This document shows, in pieces, positions 17,788 to 26,931 of a DNA stretch of 64,000 nt. The notes beneath the pieces are model-generated. The model was not told where the DNA came from, made no database searches, and saw only the letters and a list, made by a program, of their open reading frames with translations. This DNA is from Parabacteroides goldsteinii. GTDB taxonomy: Bacteria; Bacteroidota; Bacteroidia; Bacteroidales; Tannerellaceae. The stretch covers positions 1-64,000 of the forward strand of contig NZ_JADNBB010000024.1 of NCBI RefSeq assembly GCF_015550595.1, given 5' to 3'. Both the position numbers and the translations under genes were made by a program. Positions within the stretch are counted from its first letter, which is position 1. Every line of letters starts with the position of its first letter.

Positions 17788-18198
17788 ATGGATGCTTATT
17801 TAGACATATTGAACAAGAGAGAGATCAAACCGACGGCTATCCGCCTGCTTGTATTAAAAGCAATGATGGAGTTTGAACGGGCCTTTAGCCTGCTCGATCT
17901 GGAGAATTATCTGGACACGGTAGATAAATCGACCGTGTCCAGGACTATCAATCTTTTTCTCGATCACCACCTGATCCATTGCATCGACGACGGATCGGGT
18001 TCGTTGAAATACTCGGTATGTGGCGAAGATTGTAATTGTTCGATAGAAGAGCTGCATGCGCACTTTTATTGCCAGAAATGTCACAGGACCTTCTGTCTGC
18101 GGAATATTCCCGTCCCGACCGTACAGCTACCACGTAATTTCACCCTGGAAAGTATCAACTACGTGTTAAAAGGTTGCTGCGAAGATTGCTCAAAATAG
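17788..18198 (+). CDS. Fur-family metalloregulator
   Basis: 136-aa Fur/Zur/PerR-type repressor. The N-terminal winged helix (about 1-80) contains [16 protein letters not shown] as recognition region. The C-terminal domain has [15 protein letters not shown], providing His and the structural-zinc CxxC, and a terminal CCEDC. It starts 1 bp after the ATPase stop, so the pump and its likely regulator are one operon. The sensed metal is probably the one exported, by context. The palindrome at 15742-15756 is its most likely binding site. Confidence 0.88.
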   Translation: MDAYLDILNKREIKPTAIRLLVLKAMMEFERAFSLLDLENYLDTVDKSTVSRTINLFLDHHLIHCIDDGSGSLKYSVCGEDCNCSIEELHAHFYCQKCHRTFCLRNIPVPTVQLPRNFTLESINYVLKGCCEDCSK

Positions 18199-18216
18199 AC
18201 AAAGACATTATCTTTG
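18186..18216 (+). promoter_or_regulatory. Promoter for cysS
   Basis: TTG at 18186-18188 and TATCTTTG at 18209-18216, separated by 20 nt, match the Bacteroidota consensus fully. The -33 element overlaps the end of the Fur-family gene. The predicted 5' leader is about 65 nt. Confidence 0.75.
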
Positions 18217-18286
18217 CGGTCTGTCTTCCCGGATATTCAGGAAAATACAGGTGAAGGCAAAGCAACCATTAAAGTATAAAACAGAT

Positions 18287-19765
18287 ATGGAACATCCATT
18301 AAGTATTTACAACACGCTCACAAGAAAGAAGGAACAGTTTATTCCGTTGCATGAACCCCACGTAGGCATGTATGTCTGTGGACCGACGGTTTACGGAGAT
18401 GCGCATCTGGGACATGCCCGTCCGGCCATCACATTCGACCTGTTGTTCCGTTATCTTACTCATATAGGATATAAAGTACGCTATGTACGCAACATAACCG
18501 ACGTCGGCCACCTGGAACATGACTCCGATGATGGCGAAGACAAAGTGGCGAAAAAGGCCCGTCTGGAACAGTTGGAACCGATGGAGGTGGTACAGTTTTA
18601 CGTAAACCGTTACCACAAGGCGATGGAAGCCCTCAACGTGCTTCCTCCCAGTATCGAACCGCATGCTTCCGGTCATATCATCGAACAGATCGAACTGGTA
18701 AAGAAGATTCTCGACAACGGATATGCTTACGAAAGTGAAGGCTCGGTTTATTTCGATGTCGAGAAATATAATAAAGATCATAACTACGGTGTTCTTTCCG
18801 GCCGTAATATCGAGGATATGCTGAACACGACCCGTACATTGGACGGACAGGAAGAAAAGCGTAATCCGATCGATTTCGCCCTTTGGAAATGTGCACAACC
18901 GGAGCATATCATGCGCTGGCCTTCTCCGTGGAGTAATGGTTTCCCTGGATGGCATTGCGAATGTACAGCCATGGGTAAGAAATACCTCGGAGAGCATTTC
19001 GATATTCATGGAGGCGGTATGGACCTGATCTTCCCGCATCACGAATGCGAAATCGCGCAGGCGGTCGCTTCACAGGGTGACGATATGGTTCATTACTGGA
19101 TGCATAACAATATGATCACGATCAACGGCCAGAAGATGGGTAAATCGTTGGGAAACTTCATCACACTGGATGAATTCTTCTCAGGCAATCACAAGACGCT
19201 CAGCCAGGCTTATTCGGCCATGACGATCCGTTTCTTTATCCTGCAGGCCCACTACCGCAGCACGGTAGACTTCAGCAACGAAGCATTGCAAGCTGCAGAA
19301 AAAGGGTTGAGCCGTTTGATGGACGCTTATAATCATTTACAAAAACTGACCGCTTCGGAGACTTCGACAGTAGATGTAAAAGACCTTCGTAAGAAATGCT
19401 ACGATGCATTGAATGACGACCTGAACTCTCCGATCGTTATCTCCCATCTGTTTGATGCCGCCCGTGCTATCAACTCGGTAAAAGATGGTAAGGAGACTAT
19501 TTCTGCCGAAGACTTGAAAGAACTTCAGGAAGTATTCCATACGTTCCTTTTCGATATCTTAGGAATGAAGGATGAAGCAGCATCTGCCGGAGGCGATAGT
19601 TATGAAACATTCGGTAAAGCGGTAGACTTATTACTTACGATCCGCCAACAGGCTAAAGCGAACAAAGACTGGGCGACTTCCGATAAAATCCGTAATGAAT
19701 TAACAGCTATGGGATTCGAGATAAAGGATACCAAGGACGGAGCAGAATGGAAGTTAAGTAAATGA
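18287..19765 (+). CDS. cysS: Cysteinyl-tRNA synthetase
   Basis: 492-aa class I aminoacyl-tRNA synthetase charging tRNA-Cys. The start is the ATG at 18287; an in-frame GTG 12 codons earlier extends an unrelated basic stretch. Motifs: the zinc ligand Cys31 (CGPTVYG), the HIGH variant HLGH (40-43), further zinc ligands in WHCECTAMG and PHHECE, and the KMSKS variant KMGKS in [11 protein letters not shown]. Complete length for the family. It is followed closely by the DUF4160 gene. Confidence 0.96.
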   Translation: MEHPLSIYNTLTRKKEQFIPLHEPHVGMYVCGPTVYGDAHLGHARPAITFDLLFRYLTHIGYKVRYVRNITDVGHLEHDSDDGEDKVAKKARLEQLEPMEVVQFYVNRYHKAMEALNVLPPSIEPHASGHIIEQIELVKKILDNGYAYESEGSVYFDVEKYNKDHNYGVLSGRNIEDMLNTTRTLDGQEEKRNPIDFALWKCAQPEHIMRWPSPWSNGFPGWHCECTAMGKKYLGEHFDIHGGGMDLIFPHHECEIAQAVASQGDDMVHYWMHNNMITINGQKMGKSLGNFITLDEFFSGNHKTLSQAYSAMTIRFFILQAHYRSTVDFSNEALQAAEKGLSRLMDAYNHLQKLTASETSTVDVKDLRKKCYDALNDDLNSPIVISHLFDAARAINSVKDGKETISAEDLKELQEVFHTFLFDILGMKDEAASAGGDSYETFGKAVDLLLTIRQQAKANKDWATSDKIRNELTAMGFEIKDTKDGAEWKLSK

Positions 19766-19766
19766 T

Positions 19767-20018
19767 ATGAGTCCTATATTCAGAAGAGAAAATGGATATA
19801 TCTTCAAGATATACTCCAATGAAGAGGAGAGGAAGCATATTCATGTTATAAAAGCTGAAAACGAAGCCAAGTTTTGGCTGGAACCTGTTATTGAATTAGT
19901 AGAGAACTACGGATTTAATAGTAAAGAGATTAAAAATATAACTCAAATAGTAGAGCAATATGGAGACGAGTTTAAATGCAAATTCACGGAACACATCGGC
20001 AAGCGTCTTGATGATTAA
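19767..20018 (+). CDS. DUF4160 protein
   Basis: 83-aa protein matching the DUF4160 pattern: FKIYSNEEERKHIHV, then AKFWLEPV, then a C-terminal helix ending in the H-IG-R motif near EHIGKR. It starts one base after cysS and overlaps the next gene by 8 bp. DUF4160 genes are commonly paired with DUF2442 genes, as here, in arrangements resembling toxin-antitoxin operons; no activity is established. Confidence 0.75.
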   Translation: MSPIFRRENGYIFKIYSNEEERKHIHVIKAENEAKFWLEPVIELVENYGFNSKEIKNITQIVEQYGDEFKCKFTEHIGKRLDD

Positions 20019-20244
20019 TTCCCAGGGGATAATGCTATCCGTATTAGGAAATGATTATTTCCTCTCTTACAACCGGATACCCTGGCTGAGAGATGCACGC
20101 ATCAGTGATGTCTTGAATGTAGAGATATCAGGCCGTTCAGCAATTGCATGGCCGGCATTGGATGTGGATTTAGAAATAGAGAGCTTAAAGCATCCCGAAC
20201 GCTATCCGCTTCTGATAAAACGCTCACCACTTGATAATTTGTAA
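20011..20244 (+). CDS. DUF2442 protein
   Basis: 77-aa protein, started at the ATG at 20011 that overlaps the DUF4160 stop. The reading frame opens earlier (19960), but that part is the DUF4160 coding sequence read in another frame. The core WLRDARISDVLNVEISG...AIAWPALDVDLEIESL fits DUF2442, which ends in a conserved W-P-x-L-D-x-D motif. It is translationally coupled to DUF4160 and is probably its partner. Confidence 0.75.
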   Translation: MINSQGIMLSVLGNDYFLSYNRIPWLRDARISDVLNVEISGRSAIAWPALDVDLEIESLKHPERYPLLIKRSPLDNL

Positions 20245-20251
20245 GCAGGAT

Positions 20252-20659
20252 ATGACGATCAACGAATTTCTTCAGGGCGACAAATTTGCATTATTTGCCG
20301 GAGTTGAATTATTAGAAACGGGCAATGGCTATGCCAAAGCCCGTATGGAAATAAAGCCGATGCATCTGAACGGAGGCGGCGTCTGCCAGGGAGGAGCCCT
20401 CTTTACACTGGCCGACCTGGCTTTTGCTGCGGCTACTAACAGCCATGCACGCCTTACGTTATCCATCACCTCCAATATCAACTTCTTCAAAGCGGAAAGC
20501 AAAGGATTCCTCTATGCCGAAGCAAAAGAAGTGTTCAGCCACAAAAGGCTGGCCAATTGTGAGGTCAATATTAGGAATGAAGCAGGCGACCTGATCGCTA
20601 CATTCAGCGGCTCCGGATACCGGAAGGACACGGAGCTGCCGTTTGAGCCGATAGAATAA
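20252..20659 (+). CDS. PaaI-type hotdog thioesterase
   Basis: 135-aa hotdog-fold acyl-CoA thioesterase. The start is the ATG at 20252; the frame opens with TTG at 20231 inside the previous gene. The active-site pattern of the family is seen as HLNGGGVCQGGALFTLADLAFA, with the Asp of LAD as catalytic candidate and a Cys-Gln in place of the usual His-Gly before GG. The TLSITSNINFFK strand follows. Probably hydrolyses aromatic or short acyl-CoA esters; substrate unknown. Confidence 0.82.
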   Translation: MTINEFLQGDKFALFAGVELLETGNGYAKARMEIKPMHLNGGGVCQGGALFTLADLAFAAATNSHARLTLSITSNINFFKAESKGFLYAEAKEVFSHKRLANCEVNIRNEAGDLIATFSGSGYRKDTELPFEPIE

Positions 20660-20671
20660 ATTATATAATGA

Positions 20672-20710
20672 AAAGGCTTATACATGTTGCGTGTATAAGC
20701 CTTTCCTTAT
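20672..20710. terminator. Bidirectional intrinsic terminator
   Basis: A perfect 13-bp stem (AAAGGCTTATACA at 20672-20684, complement at 20692-20704) with a 7-nt loop lies between the convergent thioesterase and toxin genes, with T-rich sequence after it on the + strand. Confidence 0.85.
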
Positions 20711-21024
20711 TTCAGTCTATCCGATAATCGTAAAGGGTTCTGACGACAGTCCCATAACAATGCAATCTTCACTTTATTATCACGTATATAATAATATACC
20801 TTATAATCTCCACAAACAAGAAATCTATATTGTTGAGATCTCCCGACGAGCTTTTGCTCTTCTTTTCCTAAATAAGGATTATTCGACAACAATGACACGC
20901 TATCCACTATCTTCTTTATACGGTTATGCATAACTCTCTTTCCAGCATTATCCATATAATAAGTACGTATAGCCCGTAAGTCTTCCTGTGCTGTTGCCAA
21001 CCATTGAATTATCAGTCCATCCAT
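20707..21024 (-). CDS. RelE/ParE-family toxin
   Basis: 105-aa toxin of the RelE/ParE superfamily. It shows the family order: an N-terminal strand (IIQWLATAQEDL), two helices, then LVGRSQQYRFLVCGDYKVYYYIRDNKVKIALLWDCRQNP, where the R-x-L-V-x-G-x-Y-x-V-x-Y block and a C-terminal basic/aromatic cluster are typical. The Arg and Tyr residues could support ribosome-dependent mRNA cleavage (RelE) or gyrase inhibition (ParE). It overlaps the upstream antitoxin gene by 13 bp. Confidence 0.85.
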   Translation of the reverse strand: MDGLIIQWLATAQEDLRAIRTYYMDNAGKRVMHNRIKKIVDSVSLLSNNPYLGKEEQKLVGRSQQYRFLVCGDYKVYYYIRDNKVKIALLWDCRQNPLRLSDRLK

Positions 21025-21275
21025 GACTCTACTTCTTTCAACATATCCTCATGGCTTATGAAACGGCCTTCCTTATCAGCCTTCTCTGCCTCATCCAGGC
21101 GTTTATTCACCTCTTCCAAGGTATAAACACAAGGTCTTTGCTTTTCAGTCGAAGCAAGTTTCTTTATCTTTTTATAAGCGACTTCCAGACGGGAAAGCAA
21201 CTCGTCATTATCGACCGTGTTGATAATATCCTGTATGAGATTCAGTTTACGAGCCTGTAATTCTAGTTGTGTCAT
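21012..21275 (-). CDS. Antitoxin partner of the RelE/ParE toxin
   Basis: 87-aa acidic protein with an N-terminal helical region and a charged C-terminal half (VNKRLDEAEKADKEGRFISHEDMLKEVESWMD). The final motif is typical of addiction-module antitoxins that wrap the RelE/ParE toxin. Antitoxin first, overlapping the toxin, is the usual order. It is transcribed from a strong consensus promoter flanked by two ATGTACAT palindromes, as expected for autoregulation. Confidence 0.82.
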   Translation of the reverse strand: MTQLELQARKLNLIQDIINTVDNDELLSRLEVAYKKIKKLASTEKQRPCVYTLEEVNKRLDEAEKADKEGRFISHEDMLKEVESWMD

Positions 21276-21310
21276 AATCTATACCCTTCCTTTAGTATTT
21301 GAAACAGAAG

Positions 21311-21354
21311 CAAATGTACATCTTTGCTCCATAAAAAGCAAGAGATGTACATTT
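21311..21354 (-). promoter_or_regulatory. Toxin-antitoxin promoter and inverted-repeat operator
   Basis: On the minus strand, TTG (21339-21341) and TACATTTG (21311-21318) are separated by exactly 20 nt. A 12-bp inverted repeat, AAATGTACATCT (21312-21323) and AGATGTACATTT (21343-21354), covers the -7 element and the region just upstream of the -33 element. Each arm contains the palindrome ATGTACAT. Confidence 0.75.
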
Positions 21355-21361
21355 TTTATAA

Positions 21362-21379
21362 GACGGTTCGTGAACCGTC
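21362..21379. terminator. Hairpin at the end of the ABC export operon
   Basis: GACGGTTC-GT-GAACCGTC forms an 8-bp perfect stem with a 2-nt loop, 1 bp after the last permease stop. It lacks a clear T-tract in the direction of transcription, so termination is possible but not certain. Confidence 0.45.
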
Positions 21380-21380
21380 C

Positions 21381-23804
21381 CTATTCATACCGCAACGACC
21401 GTGCAGGTTTACTAAAAATTGTTTTAGCAGTCTGCCAGCTTATGGTCAACAAGGAAATCACACACAACAAAATTACCGGAATCAGGAAGAACCAGGCTTT
21501 CCAGTCGGTGCGGAAAGTGAAATGACTCAGCCAGCCATCCATTACCCACCACGACAAAGGAAGGGCGATGACTATCGCGATGCCGATCAGGATAAAGAAC
21601 TCACGCCCCAGCTCGTAGAACAGCTGTAATTTTGATGCACCCAACACTTTACGGATACCCATTTCACGGACACGGGTCGAGCAGGAGAACATCACCAATA
21701 CCCAAAGTCCCATGCAAGAGATAAAGATGGCCAGTATGGCAAAGAGGGCAACGATCAAACCGAACACTTCATCCTGACGATATTGCTGGTCGAAGAATTG
21801 GTCAAGGAAGAAGTAATCGTAACTGGAGTCGGGGAAATAACGGTTCCAGACAGACTCCGCCTGTTTTACCAATTCACGGGGATTACCGTTTTCCATTACC
21901 ACAGAAATGTAGCGCTGCTTCATCCAGCTCAACTTATCATGCAAGGCAAACAAGATAGGAGTGTAATCCTTATTCAGGGATTGCTGATGATAATCTTTCA
22001 CCACACCGATGATCTGCATCGGCTGGTCGACAGTCTCTACAGAGAGACGTTCCCCGATGGCAGCATCGGCAGAAGCAAAGCCCAACGTACGGACGGCTGC
22101 TTCATTCAAAACTATATTATAAACATCCCCTCCGAAGTCTTCTGCAAAACCACGGCCGGACACAAACTCCAGGTCGTATGCATCCAGATAATAGACATCA
22201 CAACTAAGCATCTCCAGCAGACGGGTCTGTTTGGTAGCATCGCTCAGGCGAACGATAGACAGGAAGTCGGCCACCTCTGTTCCAGGAACGGCTCCGGAAA
22301 CAGTGACATTCTTTACAGACGGCAGAGACTTCAGTTCTCTTTTCATTGCCTCCAACTTTGTAGATAACTCCTCACAATGGGCCGGAAACTTTAACACCAG
22401 TGTCTGATCCACACGAACCCCAAGTGATGCATCCCGCATAAATTGCAGTTGTGCATACACGATCAGCGTTCCGCAAAGTAAGGTCAATGAGGCTGTATAT
22501 TGCAGCACAACCAACACCTTACGTGTAATCGTTGCATTCTTCGTATGAGTAAACTTCCCTTTTAGCATGCGTATCGGCTTGATACCGGAAAGGATTGTGG
22601 CCGGATAGAAACCGGACAAAAATACGCCCAAAGCAAAAATAAGCAGCAGCATCCATCCCAACGAAGTCGTCACCCAAACGGAGAAGCCCAGATCGCGACC
22701 GGTCAGGTTGTTGAAGGCAGGCATCAAAGCCTCCATCAGCCCGATAGCCAGGATAAAAGCAATACTGTTCGTCACCAACGATTCGAAAAGGAATTGTGCC
22801 ACAATCTGCCGTCGTCCGGCTCCCGAAGCGCGGCGTATACCGATCTCCTTGGCACGTTCCATCGAACGGGCAACCGTCATATTGATATAATTGATCCAGG
22901 CAATGCACAGGATAGCCAGTGCCGTACAGATCAGCACCAGCATAGATGAAGTATTACCTTTCGTCTCCGGTTCATAAGCCTTCTGAGGAGTCAAGTGGAT
23001 ATCGCGCAGGTTGGTCAATTCGATTGCCCACGTTTTATTTTTCAACGCATCTTCTGTCTTATACTTCTCTGCCAAGGCGGGGAAAGCATCTTCCACTTGT
23101 TTCTTCAGATTAGCGGATTTCAACAAGACATACGAATATACTTCATGACGATACCAGTATTCATCCATCCACTTCGGGAGGGTTTCATACGAGATCATCA
23201 TGCTATAACGCACGTGCGAGTTGATTGGCATATCTTTCATAACACCGGTCACTTCGCAGACTTCTTCACCGATATTACTGCGGAAGATCAGTATCTTACC
23301 GATCGGATCGGCCTCTTTGAAATATTTGCGGGCGATGCGTTCGGTGATCACAACCTTATTCGGGCCGGCCAGACAGGTGTTTTTATCTCCCTTCAGCAAT
23401 TCAAAATCAAAGAAGTCGAAGTAGTTTTTTTCAGCATAGCCAATGCCTGTTTCGCGATACAGGAGTTCATTATATTTAACGATCTGTTCCGGATAATACT
23501 GGCTACCGACACGGGTATAATCCTCCACAGCGGCCAGGTTACGCTTCATGGCTGTGGCATAACCGGCGGAACTGGATGCCCAGTTATCTGTCAGTTCACC
23601 GTTCTCGTAGAAGCGGGCTTCCACCCGGAAGATACGGTCGGCACGGCTATGCATATCATCATAGCTATATTCGAAAGCCACATAAGTCAGGATCAACAGG
23701 GCGGCAGCCATACCGATTGCCAGGCCGATGATATTGAGCGCGCTGAAGCCTTTCTTCTTCGTTAGGCTTCGGAGCGCGCTATTCCAGTAATTAGATATAA
23801 TCAT
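21381..23804 (-). CDS. MacB/FtsX-type ABC transporter permease (last gene of the export operon)
   Basis: 807-aa permease. It has an N-terminal membrane helix (about 21-42), a long periplasmic MacB-type domain (about 50-280), three helices of a first FtsX domain (about 285-420), then a second helix plus periplasmic domain (about 430-670) and a second FtsX domain to the C-terminus. The FtsX motif REMGIRKVLGAS is near 720 and AKEIGIRRASGAG near 315. This two-FtsX architecture is common for Bacteroidota exporters. It is not fused to an ATPase, which is supplied by the gene 20 bp upstream. Related to the permease at 24511-26916 by clear shared blocks, so the two probably form a heterodimer. Confidence 0.9.
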   Translation of the reverse strand: MIISNYWNSALRSLTKKKGFSALNIIGLAIGMAAALLILTYVAFEYSYDDMHSRADRIFRVEARFYENGELTDNWASSSAGYATAMKRNLAAVEDYTRVGSQYYPEQIVKYNELLYRETGIGYAEKNYFDFFDFELLKGDKNTCLAGPNKVVITERIARKYFKEADPIGKILIFRSNIGEEVCEVTGVMKDMPINSHVRYSMMISYETLPKWMDEYWYRHEVYSYVLLKSANLKKQVEDAFPALAEKYKTEDALKNKTWAIELTNLRDIHLTPQKAYEPETKGNTSSMLVLICTALAILCIAWINYINMTVARSMERAKEIGIRRASGAGRRQIVAQFLFESLVTNSIAFILAIGLMEALMPAFNNLTGRDLGFSVWVTTSLGWMLLLIFALGVFLSGFYPATILSGIKPIRMLKGKFTHTKNATITRKVLVVLQYTASLTLLCGTLIVYAQLQFMRDASLGVRVDQTLVLKFPAHCEELSTKLEAMKRELKSLPSVKNVTVSGAVPGTEVADFLSIVRLSDATKQTRLLEMLSCDVYYLDAYDLEFVSGRGFAEDFGGDVYNIVLNEAAVRTLGFASADAAIGERLSVETVDQPMQIIGVVKDYHQQSLNKDYTPILFALHDKLSWMKQRYISVVMENGNPRELVKQAESVWNRYFPDSSYDYFFLDQFFDQQYRQDEVFGLIVALFAILAIFISCMGLWVLVMFSCSTRVREMGIRKVLGASKLQLFYELGREFFILIGIAIVIALPLSWWVMDGWLSHFTFRTDWKAWFFLIPVILLCVISLLTISWQTAKTIFSKPARSLRYE

Positions 23805-23824
23805 AATGTTTGTTTTATTGTTTG

Positions 23825-24490
23825 TTACTTGGATACGATCCGTCCGTCCAGCAAATGAATTACACGATGTGCATAAGTAGCATCACGCTGGGAATGAGTA
23901 ACAATCACGATGGTCGTGCCCTGATTATTCAGTTCACGCAGCAATTCCATGACTTCGACACCGTTGGTCGAATCCAGGTTACCGGTCGGCTCATCGGCCA
24001 GGATCAACGGACAGTCGGTTACCACAGCACGGGCAATAGCCACACGCTGCTGCTGACCACCCGACAACTGCTGCGGGAAATGACCGGCACGATGGGCGAT
24101 ATTCATGCGTTCCAACACTTCCATCACTTTCTTTTTACGCTCGCTCTTCTTTCCGTTCAGATAAACTAGCGGTAGCTCCACATTCTCGAAAACACTCAGT
24201 TCATCTATCAGATTAAAATTCTGGAAGACAAAGCCGATATTCCCCTTGCGGAAAGAAGTAAGCTGGCTTTCGCCCATCTTATCGATCTCCTTATCATTGA
24301 AGTAATATTTACCGGAGGTGGGCGAGTCTAATGTTCCCAGGATATTCAGCAAGGTGGATTTACCACACCCCGAAGGTCCCATGATAGCTACAAATTCGCC
24401 TTGCTTTATCTCGAGGCTGACTTCATTCAATGCTTTGGTCTGTACATCTTCAGTTGTGAAGAGCATAGACAGGTTCTCTGTTCTAATCAT
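23825..24490 (-). CDS. MacB/LolD-type ABC transporter ATP-binding protein
   Basis: 221-aa ATPase. Walker A is GPSGCGKST (38-46), the Q-loop is VFQNFNL, the ABC signature is [14 protein letters not shown], and Walker B is [12 protein letters not shown]. This is the mechanotransmission class (LolD, MacB, FtsE). It sits between the two permease genes in a five-gene operon with an adaptor and TolC, so it most likely powers a tripartite exporter. Confidence 0.93.
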   Translation of the reverse strand: MIRTENLSMLFTTEDVQTKALNEVSLEIKQGEFVAIMGPSGCGKSTLLNILGTLDSPTSGKYYFNDKEIDKMGESQLTSFRKGNIGFVFQNFNLIDELSVFENVELPLVYLNGKKSERKKKVMEVLERMNIAHRAGHFPQQLSGGQQQRVAIARAVVTDCPLILADEPTGNLDSTNGVEVMELLRELNNQGTTIVIVTHSQRDATYAHRVIHLLDGRIVSK

Positions 24491-24510
24491 ATAGTTTTCT
24501 GTTTTATAAA

Positions 24511-26916
24511 TTATTCACTCCTTAATATATACATCGGTTTCAGGCGAATGATACGCCACACCTGGCGAACCACCGTCAGGAAAGCAATAAACATCAGTAA
24601 AGCGAAAGCAACGGCATACACCCACCAGGGCTGCAAGATATGAAACGCATAACCTTCCAGCCAACTGTTCATTAAAAACGCGGAAACAGGGATACCAATC
24701 ACGGAGGCCAGTACCGTAAGGAGTAATAATTCACGCGTCAAAACTACAAAAAGATTTGCTTTCCCGGCTCCCAATACTTTCCGGATACCGATTTCTTTCA
24801 CCCTCGCCATTGTGGAGAAGAACGTCACTACCCATAATCCCAAACAAGCTACAAAAACAGCCAGCAGGGCGGAACAGGCAAACATCCAACCAAAGTTCCT
24901 GTCATCTTTATACTGGTAATTGTTAAAATCATCGAGGAAGAAATAAGAGAACAACGAAGTCGGGAAAAAATCACGATATGTTTGTTCGATCTCCGCCAAT
25001 CGTGTGGCATCGATCTTCCCATCCATCTGAAGAGAGATATAAGGTGTCCCGATAAACGGTACCCGTTCTTTAATAAAGAAGATGATCGGTTTATAAGGAA
25101 CTGCCAGTGATTGCTGGTGATAATTTTTTGCCACCCCAATTATCTGAAGCGGATCTTCCACCACTTCCATAGTGAGTTGTTTCCCCAAAGCAGCTTCGCC
25201 GGAAGGGAATCCAAGCAGACGGACAGCTTCTTCATTCAGGACGACTTTATTAAGTTCATCTCCGTATTCTTCAGAGAAACCTCTTCCACAAACCATTTCA
25301 GGCGAATAGGTCGACAGATAATCGTAATCGACGGCAAACATCTGAATAAGCTTCACATCGGTCGGATCGCTCCCATACGGGCGGTTTGTGAAGTAATTGG
25401 CCACCTCCACACCCGGTACAGCACCCGAAACGGTCACCTGTCGCATATAAGGTTTCTGTTTCAGTTGCTTCTTAAAACTCTCCATCTTGGCCGACATTTC
25501 ATCGGTAAAAGAGGGATATTTCAATACCAATATCTGTTTAAAAGAAGCAGATGCTGTTTCTTTTTCCATATAACGTACCTGGCTGACAACTACAAACGTT
25601 CCCGTTATCAAAATAAACGAAGCTACGAACTGTACAACGATCAGTGCTTTCCGTATCGTATTTCCTTTCCGGCTATGCAGCAATTTACCACGCATAATAT
25701 CCGAAGGGCGAATACCCATCAACAGACAAGACGGATATATCCCGATAAATAATGTTCCTGCCGCAACCACCGTCCCCACAATGCCCCAGAAACTCGGTTG
25801 CGACAAGGTATTCGCTCCAAAGTCCTGTCCGGCCCATGTATAAACGAAAGGAAGCAGCACCTCCAACCATCCCAGGGAGATCAGAGCTGCCAGCAAATTC
25901 ACAATTCCGGCTTCTATCAATCCCTGGAAAAGCATCTGTTTGCGGGAAGCACCGAACGCTTTTCGGACACCGAACTCTTTTCCACGTTCAAGAAAACGGG
26001 CAACCATCAGATTCAGCGCATTCACCCAACCGATCAAAAGCAAGGCCACAGCCATTACAGAAAGGATATATACAGCTGTACGACTGCCTTTCGCCTCTTT
26101 CTCATACGACTTCTGCGGAGTCAGGTGGATATCTTTCAACGGGATCAACTCGACCCGCCAGTTCTTATGTTTCAATGCAGCAGTCTTATACTTCTCGGAG
26201 ATCGCACGGAAAGCGGTTTCAATTTCTTCCGGACTTTTTCCCGGTTCCAGGCGGACATACGTATAAACGCCATGAATATACCAGATATCCTGTCGTTCCT
26301 TAGGAATGGTAGCGTACGAAAGCAGAAAATCATAATGCAGATGCGAATTGGCGGGCATATCTTCAATTATGCCTGTAACCTCAAAGTTCTGCTCTGCCGT
26401 AGCTGTACGGAAAGTCAGAATCTTACCCAATGGTTCCGCCCCTCCGAAATAACGATGGGCGGCACTCGTTGTCAAGACAACCGTGTTGGGACGTTCCAGT
26501 TGGCCTTCCTTCTCCCCTTTTATCACCGGGAAATTGAATAGTTCAAAGAAAGAAGGTTCGGCATAACAATACCGGTCCTCAGCAAACTGTTTATCCTGAT
26601 AAGTGACTACTTGTTCCCGGTCTTGTGCCGTCAACCGTACAAACTTCTCAATGCCTGGAATTTCCCGGCTCATAGCCGGAGCATGCCCGAAGGAGGTCGT
26701 CGCCCAGTTGTCGGTCAGTGTTTCCCCATCGTACAGGCGACTTTCCACCCGGTAGATACGATCCCCGTCATGAAAGGTATCATAGCTCAGCTCAAAACGG
26801 ACATAGAGCAGAATCAACAGGGCAGCGGAGATACAAACGGATAAGCCCAATATGTTAACCACAGAAAGTGACTTTCGGGCCCGCTGGCTTTTTATGACTT
26901 GTGACAGGTAATCCAT
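24511..26916 (-). CDS. MacB/FtsX-type ABC transporter permease (third gene of the export operon)
   Basis: 801-aa paralogue of the permease at 21381-23804 with the same layout: N-terminal helix, MacB-type periplasmic domain, FtsX helices (GKEFGVRKAFGASRKQM), second periplasmic domain, and second FtsX (VKEIGIRKVLGAGKANL). It starts 15 bp after the adaptor gene. MacB-class permeases act by a mechanical cycle that pushes periplasmic substrates through TolC; toxins, peptides, lipoproteins and antibiotics are known cargo for the class. The substrate here is unknown. Confidence 0.9.
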   Translation of the reverse strand: MDYLSQVIKSQRARKSLSVVNILGLSVCISAALLILLYVRFELSYDTFHDGDRIYRVESRLYDGETLTDNWATTSFGHAPAMSREIPGIEKFVRLTAQDREQVVTYQDKQFAEDRYCYAEPSFFELFNFPVIKGEKEGQLERPNTVVLTTSAAHRYFGGAEPLGKILTFRTATAEQNFEVTGIIEDMPANSHLHYDFLLSYATIPKERQDIWYIHGVYTYVRLEPGKSPEEIETAFRAISEKYKTAALKHKNWRVELIPLKDIHLTPQKSYEKEAKGSRTAVYILSVMAVALLLIGWVNALNLMVARFLERGKEFGVRKAFGASRKQMLFQGLIEAGIVNLLAALISLGWLEVLLPFVYTWAGQDFGANTLSQPSFWGIVGTVVAAGTLFIGIYPSCLLMGIRPSDIMRGKLLHSRKGNTIRKALIVVQFVASFILITGTFVVVSQVRYMEKETASASFKQILVLKYPSFTDEMSAKMESFKKQLKQKPYMRQVTVSGAVPGVEVANYFTNRPYGSDPTDVKLIQMFAVDYDYLSTYSPEMVCGRGFSEEYGDELNKVVLNEEAVRLLGFPSGEAALGKQLTMEVVEDPLQIIGVAKNYHQQSLAVPYKPIIFFIKERVPFIGTPYISLQMDGKIDATRLAEIEQTYRDFFPTSLFSYFFLDDFNNYQYKDDRNFGWMFACSALLAVFVACLGLWVVTFFSTMARVKEIGIRKVLGAGKANLFVVLTRELLLLTVLASVIGIPVSAFLMNSWLEGYAFHILQPWWVYAVAFALLMFIAFLTVVRQVWRIIRLKPMYILRSE

Positions 26917-26931
26917 ACTTTTATCTCTTTA

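Noticed and set aside
19960-20010. Longer N-terminus for the DUF2442 gene
   Set aside because: This stretch is the coding sequence of DUF4160 in another frame; the family start matches the ATG at 20011.
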